Origin: Pontibacter anaerobius
GTDB taxonomy: Bacteria; Bacteroidota; Bacteroidia; Cytophagales; Hymenobacteraceae
NCBI RefSeq assembly: GCF_026241195.1
Contig: NZ_JAPFQO010000008.1
Coordinates: 186,001 to 250,000, forward strand
Length of the DNA: 64,000 nucleotides
Direction of reading: 5' to 3'
The position numbers and the translations under genes were made by a program. Below the pieces are notes generated by a model. The model worked only from the letters and a program-made list of their open reading frames with translations, did no database searches and was not told the origin of the DNA. Below are positions 58,323 to 64,000 of the stretch, piece by piece. How positions within the stretch are numbered: position 1 is the first letter of the stretch; the number at the start of each line of letters is the position of its first letter.

Positions 58323-58534
58323 GAGAAACATACTTCCGGCGCTGCCTCCGGGGCAAAACGCCCCCCTTTGTTACCGAGGTAAAGTGCCTGTTTATACTTG
58401 TGGGCACCGTAGGCGCAGGTGCTATGGTGCGTGCCATACTGTTCCCCTGCCATACATGATTGCCGTGGTTGCGTATACACCTTAAGCGCAGCCACTACAG
58501 CTGAGGCTTCCGATATTATCAGTCCTGATTTAGA

Positions 58535-59320
58535 ATGGATACCTCAAATGAAATCATGTATAACCAGAACAGTATTCTGATAGTAGCGATCTTATTTTTT
58601 CTTATTCTGCTGGCACATGAGGCGGGATACAGGCTCGGGCAGCACTATCTTAACAAAACTAACACTGACGTAAAAACGCAGACCAACACCATACAGGCCG
58701 GCACGCTTGGTTTGCTGGCGCTTATTCTTGGTTTTACCTTTAATATGGCCCTGCAGCGGTTTAACAACCGAAGCCAGGCTGTTATTCATGAAGCAAACTC
58801 CATTAGTACGGCCCTGCTTAGAACGGAACTGCTCCCGGCTCCGTATGACTCGCTCTCGCACAAACTTCTGAAGGACTACATCAGCCTGCGCCTGGCGGTG
58901 AGCAACACCGATTTTGCCATGGTTACGGAGCAGAAACACCTTGACGAAGAGACAAAAAAACTACATCAGGAGATATGGCTACAAGCTGTAAAGGCAGCAC
59001 GCATCGACCCCAGGCCGGTTACAACGGGCTACTACATCAGTTCGCTCAACAGTATGATAGATGCGCACGGAGAACGGAACGCGTTACTGCAGCTGCATGT
59101 GCCGGAGGTGATTCTTTTCCTGCTCTTTATCGTGTTCATCACGTCGGGCGCACTGATGGGATACTCTAGCGGCCTAGGCAATAAAAGAACCACGATCCCG
59201 GCCATGATGATGACTTTCCTGATCTCGCTGGTAGTGTTTATTATAATAGACCTCGACAGGCCCAAAAGAGGTATCATTAAAATAAACCAGGCCAGTATGG
59301 AACATCTGATGAGTGAGTAA
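58535..59320 (+). CDS. DUF4239-like membrane protein
   Basis: A 261-residue protein with four hydrophobic segments: two near the N-terminus (SILIVAILFFLILLAH; GLLALILGFTFNMALQRF) and two near the C-terminus (VILFLLFIVFITSGALMGY; AMMMTFLISLVVFIIIDLDRP). The loop between them (about 85-190) is helical and contains EANSISTALLRTELLP, a typical motif of the DUF4239/bestrophin-like family. Possible ion channel; no function proven. Monocistronic. Confidence 0.8.
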   Translation: MDTSNEIMYNQNSILIVAILFFLILLAHEAGYRLGQHYLNKTNTDVKTQTNTIQAGTLGLLALILGFTFNMALQRFNNRSQAVIHEANSISTALLRTELLPAPYDSLSHKLLKDYISLRLAVSNTDFAMVTEQKHLDEETKKLHQEIWLQAVKAARIDPRPVTTGYYISSLNSMIDAHGERNALLQLHVPEVILFLLFIVFITSGALMGYSSGLGNKRTTIPAMMMTFLISLVVFIIIDLDRPKRGIIKINQASMEHLMSE

Positions 59321-59668
59321 ACCAACCGTCCCCGCCTCTGTTCGCTGTGGCTTCCGCTTTCAAGCCGTACATTTTATACTTCAATACCCCTCTCTCCTTT
59401 CCTGAGAAACTTAAAATGAAACTACCCTTTCCTTTACACGGCGTTTAAACACGCTATACTTTTTACGCACCCGTTCCCTGAGCTCACGTTAATTTATACT
59501 TATACTTAAGCAGGTGCCCTACTTGCTCGAAGCCTGTTCTGCAAATCATTTCTAAAATTTGGAGTCGCCTGCAATCCAGCTGTGCTACCTGCCACGTAGG
59601 TCTTGCTCCACTGTAGCTTACCGAGTGAGTGATCTACAGGATTAGAATCTCATTTAACTTTTTAAATT
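59321..59668. other. spacer before the ferritin-like operon
   Basis: 348 bases without a gene. Three or four TATACTT words occur (near 59376, 59455, 59495-59505). It should hold the operon promoter. Confidence 0.4.
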
Positions 59669-60376
59669 ATGGAAAAACCTACACAAAAGCAGGGGCAGCA
59701 GGACAAAGCAGGAACCGGTATAGTTGTGCCGCAGAGACGCATGTTCTTACGCTATGCCGGCGCCACTGCATTAGCCACCACGCTACTTCTCACCACATCC
59801 TGCGACGATGACGACGATGAAACCATGCCGACCGACCCCGAGACAGTTGATCTTGGATCAGGAGACACTGGCATTTTGAATTATGCTTATGCATTGGAAC
59901 AGCTGGAGGCAGCCTTCTACGCAGAGGTGGTGGCAAAATCGTTGGGCATGTTTAGCCAAACAGAACAGCAGATAATGCAGGACCTCAAGGGCCATGAAGG
60001 TATTCACCGGGACTTTTTGAAGGCAGCCCTCGGAAACGCTGCCATACCTGACCTGGAAGTGGACTTCTCCACCATTAACTTCAACGACAAGAACAACATA
60101 CTTGCGACTGCCCGTACATTCGAGGACCTGGGTGTTGCGGCCTATAACGGTGCCGGCCAGTACCTTGAAAACGCCGGTTTCCTGACGCTAGCAGGTAAAA
60201 TCGTTTCGGTGGAGGCAAGGCATGCCGCCGTCATCCGCGACCTGATCTCAAACGGCACTTTCTCTGACACAGCAGACAATATGGGCCTTGACCCAGCCAT
60301 GATGCCAGCAGATGTACTTCAGGCGGCAGCCCCCTTTATCAAAAATAAAATATCTGCTAACAATTTACCTAAATAA
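59669..60376 (+). CDS. ferritin-like domain lipoprotein with Tat-type signal
   Basis: A 235-residue exported protein. The N-terminal RRMFLRYAGATALATTLLLTTSC has twin arginines and a lipobox-like end, so it is probably exported folded and then lipidated at the Cys followed by DDDDDE (an acidic surface-export-like cluster). Residues about 65-215 are a four-helix ferritin-like domain (PF13668): LNYAYALEQLEAAFYAEVV, KGHEGIHRDFLKAAL, ARTFEDLGVAAYNGAGQYL and KIVSVEARHAAVIRDLI, with E and H residues placed to hold a di-metal site. It overlaps no gene; the second ferritin-like gene follows 13 bases later. Confidence 0.87.
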   Translation: MEKPTQKQGQQDKAGTGIVVPQRRMFLRYAGATALATTLLLTTSCDDDDDETMPTDPETVDLGSGDTGILNYAYALEQLEAAFYAEVVAKSLGMFSQTEQQIMQDLKGHEGIHRDFLKAALGNAAIPDLEVDFSTINFNDKNNILATARTFEDLGVAAYNGAGQYLENAGFLTLAGKIVSVEARHAAVIRDLISNGTFSDTADNMGLDPAMMPADVLQAAAPFIKNKISANNLPK

Positions 60377-60380
60377 GGAG
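60375..60380 (+). promoter_or_regulatory. Shine-Dalgarno site that fixes the start of the second ferritin-like gene
   Basis: AAGGAG overlaps the stop of the first gene and lies nine bases before the ATG at 60390, which decides the start against a longer in-frame reading that begins at 60312. Confidence 0.6.
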
Positions 60381-60389
60381 ACCCACGTC

Positions 60390-61190
60390 ATGAACATATT
60401 CAAAATAATAGAGGAGATAGAGAAGTTCGACCCGGAAGTATACGGTCGTCTTGACTCAAGAAGAAGCGCTTTTAAAAACCTGGGCAGTTTAGGTAAGAAA
60501 ACCGCTCTTGCCGCTATGCCACTGGCTTTAGGCTCGGTATTTCAGAAAGCATACGGGCAGGGCAACAGCATGGTGCTCGAAATACTAAACTTCGCCCTGA
60601 AGCTGGAGTACCTGGAGCGCAATTTTTATACCCAGGGCTTGGCTGCATCGGGCCTGATTACGGATAGCGCCGCGAGGGGGGCTTTTGAAAAGATACAGAT
60701 GCACGAAGCCGCTCACGTAGACCTGCTCATCACCACCATCCAAAGCTTGAACGGTACACCCATCAGTGAACCGACTTTCAACTTTGGCAAGAACTTCGCG
60801 GACTGGAACACGAACTACCAGACTTTCCTGACGCTGGCGCAAGCCTTTGAAGACACAGGCGTGAGAGCCTACAAGGGGCAGGCCGCAAACCTGATAAACA
60901 ACGACACGGTGCTGACGGTTGCCTTGCAGATACACTCGGTGGAGGCGCGCCATGCCGCACACGTAAGGCGCATGCGCAGCAACAAAGGCTGGATTGAAGG
61001 AGCCGGCGATAACAGCGATGTTCCGGCCGGTGCCCAGCCCGTTTATGCCGGAGAAAATAACGTGATGCAGGGAAGTATAAACGATGTAAAAACGGTAGGC
61101 GAAGGTTACTCCGCAGCCATTGCAACAGGCGCCTTTGATGAGCCGCTGACCAAAGAACAGGTGGCCCAGATTGTGTCGCTGTTTGAATAA
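60390..61190 (+). CDS. second ferritin-like domain protein
   Basis: A 266-residue paralogue. The start at 60390 (MNIFKIIEEIEKFDPEVYGRL) has a good Shine-Dalgarno (AAGGAG, 60375-60380), which overlaps the stop of the preceding gene and is unusual in this genome. DSRRSAFKNLGSLGKKTALAAMPLALG is a Tat-like signal. The ferritin-like helices carry LEYLERNFYTQGL, MHEAAHVDLLITTI, AQAFEDTGVRAYKGQA and IHSVEARHAAHVRRM, again with paired Glu/His. The two proteins may form a hetero-oligomer. They precede a sigma/anti-sigma pair on the same strand. Confidence 0.87.
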   Translation: MNIFKIIEEIEKFDPEVYGRLDSRRSAFKNLGSLGKKTALAAMPLALGSVFQKAYGQGNSMVLEILNFALKLEYLERNFYTQGLAASGLITDSAARGAFEKIQMHEAAHVDLLITTIQSLNGTPISEPTFNFGKNFADWNTNYQTFLTLAQAFEDTGVRAYKGQAANLINNDTVLTVALQIHSVEARHAAHVRRMRSNKGWIEGAGDNSDVPAGAQPVYAGENNVMQGSINDVKTVGEGYSAAIATGAFDEPLTKEQVAQIVSLFE

Positions 61191-61503
61191 TTGATATCAC
61201 TGAATTATAGTATGACTGCAGCCTGGTAGTCGAGAGAAGAGCTGCAATGCAGCTCTTCTCTAATTCTGATAAAGCCGCTAAACCTGGCCAAGCTGACGTA
61301 AGGCGTGTCCAAAGTATAAACACGCTACACCACCCTTAAACTTTTAAGTATGAAAATAAAGCCACACAAGGGGTGCTCCTTTTATAAATCTCATTCTTTA
61401 TAAAAACCTTTTCCTGTAACTGAAGTTAGTGAGTATGATTCCGAAATATTCTTAATTTTGATAAACTCTTACCCAGGGTTATTCCTTAAACGGTTGCACC
61501 TCC
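61191..61503. other. spacer between the ferritin-like operon and the sigma gene
   Basis: 313 bases without a gene. It includes the hairpin at 61233-61261 and, presumably, the promoter of the sigma gene. Confidence 0.4.
61233..61261 (+). other. very stable hairpin after the ferritin-like operon
   Basis: AGAGAAGAGCTGCA (61233-61246) and TGCAGCTCTTCTCT (61248-61261) are perfect complements around a single base. No T-run follows, so it may be a transcript-stabilising or attenuating hairpin rather than a simple terminator. Confidence 0.65.
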
Positions 61504-62058
61504 TTGCCTGACAATACGATACAAAAGATAAACGAAGAAGCCCTGGTGGCCCGTTTACGTGCCAGCGACAACTCGGCAGTGTCTCTGCTATACGATATGT
61601 ATAGCGCAACGCTGTACGGTGTGATCCTGCAGATTGTGAAGACAGAAGAGGTGGCGGAGGACGTATTGCAGGAGGCTTTCATTAAAATATGGAAGTCTTT
61701 TGATAAGTATGATGAGACAAAAGGCAGGCTGTTTACCTGGATGATAAACATCTGCCGAAACCTGGCCATCGATAAGATCCGCTCCAGAGAACACCGCATG
61801 AAGGTTTCATCCGACACAATTCCGGAAAAACATCGCCCGGAGTTTACACGCAGTGCTTTTAACCCGGATCATATTGGCGTTCGGGATGTTGTGGAGCAGC
61901 TGAGCCCGGATCAGAAAAAGATCATAGACTTGATGTATTTTGAAGGACTGACGCAGAGCGAGATTGCAAAAGAATATAACATTCCATTGGGTACAGTAAA
62001 AACCAGGGCGCGAAGTGCTGTTAAGCTTTTATCAAAATTATTTAAGGGAAGTGTCTAA
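61504..62058 (+). CDS. ECF-type RNA polymerase sigma factor, copy 2
   Basis: A 184-residue sigma-70 family protein of about the same class as SigK-like factors. Region 2: LLYDMYSATLYGVILQIVKTEEVAEDVLQEAFIKIWKSFDKYD and GRLFTWMINICRNLAIDKIRS; region 4: LSPDQKKIIDLMYFEGLTQSEIAKEYNIPLGTVKTRARSAVKLL. No ATG precedes the conserved region and the frame is closed 40 bases upstream, so the start is probably the TTG at 61504. The anti-sigma gene overlaps its 3' end. Confidence 0.93.
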   Translation: MPDNTIQKINEEALVARLRASDNSAVSLLYDMYSATLYGVILQIVKTEEVAEDVLQEAFIKIWKSFDKYDETKGRLFTWMINICRNLAIDKIRSREHRMKVSSDTIPEKHRPEFTRSAFNPDHIGVRDVVEQLSPDQKKIIDLMYFEGLTQSEIAKEYNIPLGTVKTRARSAVKLLSKLFKGSV

Positions 62059-62887
62059 CGAAGAATACATGGCATCCGGCATCCTGGAGCTTTATGCCGC
62101 AGGTGGCCTCTCTCAGGCAGAGCGTGAGGAGGTGGAGCTGCGTGCTGCAAGCTCCCCTGAGATCCGCGCCGCACTGGATGAAGCCTGCGCGGCCATGGAG
62201 GCCTATGCCCACCTGCATGCAGTGTCTCCAAGACCTGAACTAAAGCAAAGGATACTGGCACAGGTACAGGATGAGGCAAAAACTGATGCTGCCGATGCAC
62301 CCGGGAATGATACGGCTGTTCCGTTTCCTTTACCTGATCAAGAAGCGGAAAGCTCCCCATACAAATGGATGTTTGCGGCCAGCATCGTGCTGTTCCTGAT
62401 TTCGGGCATGCTAAGCTATCATTTCTACACCAAGTGGCAGCAGGCAGAACAAAGGCTGGCCACAGCCATGGCCTCGGAGCAACTTCTGGCGCAGGATATG
62501 CAGCAAACCTCACTTAGAACGCAACGGCTAGAAGAGACACTAGCCATACTTCGTGACCCAAGCTACCAGCCTGTAAGACTGCAGGGCGTAGAGGCGCACC
62601 CAGACGCGAACATGATTGTGTACTGGAACGCACAGAAACAGGAAGTATACATAGACGAGCTTAAACTACCGGCTCCACCAGCAGGCAAGCAATACCAACT
62701 TTGGGCCTTGGACAACGGCAACCCGATTGATGCTGGTATGATTCCGCTAGCTGGTGCGGGTGCCGAACTACTCAGGATGAAACCAATTAAGGCTGCACAG
62801 GCTTTTGCTGTAACCATGGAACCCGTGGGGGGCAGTGTGAACCCGACGCTGGAGCAACTTATGGTGATGGGCAAAGTAAAATCCTAG
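62051..62887 (+). CDS. RskA-like anti-sigma factor
   Basis: A 278-residue membrane protein. The GTG at 62051 (VSNEEYMASGILELYAAGGLSQAEREEVE) overlaps the sigma stop by eight bases and restores the usual short N-terminal sigma-binding domain; the ATG at 62069 is the alternative. One transmembrane helix (MFAASIVLFLISGMLSYHFYT, about 113-133) is followed by a coiled segment and the RskA C-terminal domain (VYWNAQKQEVYIDELKLPAPPAGKQYQLWALDNGNPIDAGMI). Release is normally by proteolysis upon an outside signal. Confidence 0.92.
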   Translation: MSNEEYMASGILELYAAGGLSQAEREEVELRAASSPEIRAALDEACAAMEAYAHLHAVSPRPELKQRILAQVQDEAKTDAADAPGNDTAVPFPLPDQEAESSPYKWMFAASIVLFLISGMLSYHFYTKWQQAEQRLATAMASEQLLAQDMQQTSLRTQRLEETLAILRDPSYQPVRLQGVEAHPDANMIVYWNAQKQEVYIDELKLPAPPAGKQYQLWALDNGNPIDAGMIPLAGAGAELLRMKPIKAAQAFAVTMEPVGGSVNPTLEQLMVMGKVKS

Positions 62888-62969
62888 AAACTACGGCCGG
62901 TCTCAAAAATGTTCCTGCCACACTTGTGCGTTAATAACCAAACACGCCTTTACCACTCCCCTGCTACTG

Positions 62970-63716
62970 ATGAACAAATTCTTATCCAAAGAGCAAGCAT
63001 CCATATTGCTTCGTGCCATCGAGGCGGAGAAAATTGCAGCTGTATATGAGCAGGAGAAACACCGGATTGCCTTGCCAGTCGAAAGCGGGAATGAGCAAGT
63101 ATACTTTAGGCTGCCGTTAGTGATTCCTGCCCCCGGCACCAGCCAGCCTGACAAAAAAGAGCAGGTAAACTATGTGATCCTGCTGATTCAGTCGGGGAAC
63201 TGCGCGATGGGATACTTTGAAAACGGCGTGAACCTGGACCACAAAGTTTTCCGCTCCTACATGGTCCGGAAGAAGCAGGGGAAAAGCCAGCTCAAGTACC
63301 TCAAGACCAAGGGCAAATCCAGGGCTGGCTCGCGCGTGCGATTGGGTGAAACAGTAGAGTTTTTTGAGAACATTAATGAGCGGCTGCAATCATACTTTGA
63401 GGATTACAGGGTAGACCGCATTGCCATCAGCTGCTCTAAAACCCTTATCCCCTACCTCTACAACTCCAAAACTGCCACGCCCTTCGATAAGCACGATCCG
63501 CGCCTGTATAAAATACCCAAGCACATCCACACGCCAATTTACGAGGTAATGCTGGACGCCAACCGCTTCCTGCTGCGGGGCGAGTTGATTTATGAGGAGG
63601 CACAGCAGGCTAAGGTAAACGAACTGCTGGCGCTGGCAGGGATTACAGATGTTGACGATGCACCCGAGGCGTATGATGGCGACACGGAGGAGGAAGGCTT
63701 TGATTTGTGGGATTGA
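62970..63716 (+). CDS. VLRF1-like (Vms1/ANKZF1-type) release factor homologue
   Basis: A 248-residue protein. The core YMVRKKQGKSQLKYLKTKGK (Q107 in KQGKSQ) followed by RAGSRVRLGETVEFFENINERLQSYFEDY resembles the peptidyl-tRNA hydrolase loop of Vms1/ANKZF1, where KQGGxQ and a later R/E-rich helix are diagnostic. Vms1 frees stalled peptides from tRNA during ribosome-associated quality control; bacterial VLRF1 families including Bacteroidota members have been described. The C-terminus is acidic (DDAPEAYDGDTEEEGFDLWD). No RqcH or ribosomal gene is adjacent. Moderate confidence: the fold assignment needs a profile search. Confidence 0.68.
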   Translation: MNKFLSKEQASILLRAIEAEKIAAVYEQEKHRIALPVESGNEQVYFRLPLVIPAPGTSQPDKKEQVNYVILLIQSGNCAMGYFENGVNLDHKVFRSYMVRKKQGKSQLKYLKTKGKSRAGSRVRLGETVEFFENINERLQSYFEDYRVDRIAISCSKTLIPYLYNSKTATPFDKHDPRLYKIPKHIHTPIYEVMLDANRFLLRGELIYEEAQQAKVNELLALAGITDVDDAPEAYDGDTEEEGFDLWD

Positions 63717-63873
63717 AACCCACTCAAACCGCAGCGGTAGCAACAAACTAAATGGCCCCCTCCACCACTGTTTTATACTTATACACGCAATAGTTTTAAC
63801 AAATTTCCCTGTTTTCAACCCGGAATAGTATACCTTATTATACCGGATTCGTGAAATTAGAGGAGTTACGACT

Positions 63874-64000
63874 ATGAAAAAGCATTCTATTTATTCCTGC
63901 TTCCTTCTTTCAACCGTTTGGGTCTTTTCGCAGTGCTCTGAGGCAAGTACAGAAAACGACATGCAGAAAGCCGGCTTTGATTCAGCAGGTCAGCAAGGAC
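63874..64000 (+). CDS. lipoprotein gene, cut off by the window end
   Basis: The ATG at 63874 is preceded by GAGGAG (63860-63865) and opens MKKHSIYSCFLLSTVWVFSQC, a lipoprotein signal with C21 in VFSQC, then SEASTENDMQKAGFDSAGQQG to the window end. Only about 42 residues are seen, so the function is unknown. Confidence 0.75.
   Translation, partial: MKKHSIYSCFLLSTVWVFSQCSEASTENDMQKAGFDSAGQQG

Overview
The window looks like a chromosomal segment from a Bacteroidota (Bacteroidetes) organism, most likely in the Cytophagales/Hymenobacteraceae (Pontibacter-like; inferred from gene content and style, not confirmed by a search). Pointers are: lipoproteins with an acidic cluster straight after the lipobox cysteine, few Shine-Dalgarno sites, TAnnTTTG-like -7 promoter elements, LytS/LytTR signalling, ECF sigma/anti-sigma pairs, ferritin-like Tat proteins, a divergent PEP carboxylase and a candidate VLRF1-like release factor. 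GC content is about 50% by eye in most genes and drops to roughly 30% in one gene (28.0-30.9 kb). No rRNA, tRNA or CRISPR array was seen.

Layout. 0-4.4 kb: an ABC exporter (ATPase plus a partial permease) divergent from a LytS-type histidine kinase and LytTR response regulator. 4.7-14.5 kb: minus-strand housekeeping genes, namely katG, an EF-hand lipoprotein, ppc, an ABC-F ATPase and a probable outer-membrane protein. 14.9-24.4 kb: plus-strand genes, namely an ABC ATPase coupled to a long-chain acyl-CoA ligase, hrpB, an alanine/sodium symporter, a small exporter and an MFS permease. 24.4-25.5 kb: a gene-free kilobase full of palindromes. 25.5-28 kb: a second hrpB. 28-31 kb: an AT-rich, probably horizontally acquired gene for a 977-residue NACHT-type NTPase with a C-terminal TOPRIM domain, a candidate single-gene anti-phage system. 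31-34 kb: a REP-associated tyrosine transposase (RAYT) with REP/REPIN palindromes scattered around it, an ArsR/SRPBCC operon and a GerW-like protein. 34-47 kb: a pentapeptide-repeat protein, three paralogous proteins each built of four tandem Cache-like units (one fused to a cupin, one coupled to a half-cupin remnant), a membrane protein/HTH pair, small lipoproteins, MITE-like repeats and a sigma/cupin-anti-sigma pair. 47-64 kb: an Arg/Asp/Tyr-rich protein, an MsbA-like exporter, dodecin, a UvrA-like ATPase, truA, a GAF protein, a multi-PAS histidine kinase, a DUF4239-like membrane protein, two ferritin-like proteins, a second ECF sigma/anti-sigma pair and a VLRF1-like protein. The window ends inside a lipoprotein gene.

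The most notable points are the NACHT-TOPRIM protein, the four-Cache family next to cupin genes, the RAYT with its dispersed REPs, and a short word, AAGTAT/ATACTT, that recurs far more often than expected in both coding and non-coding DNA.
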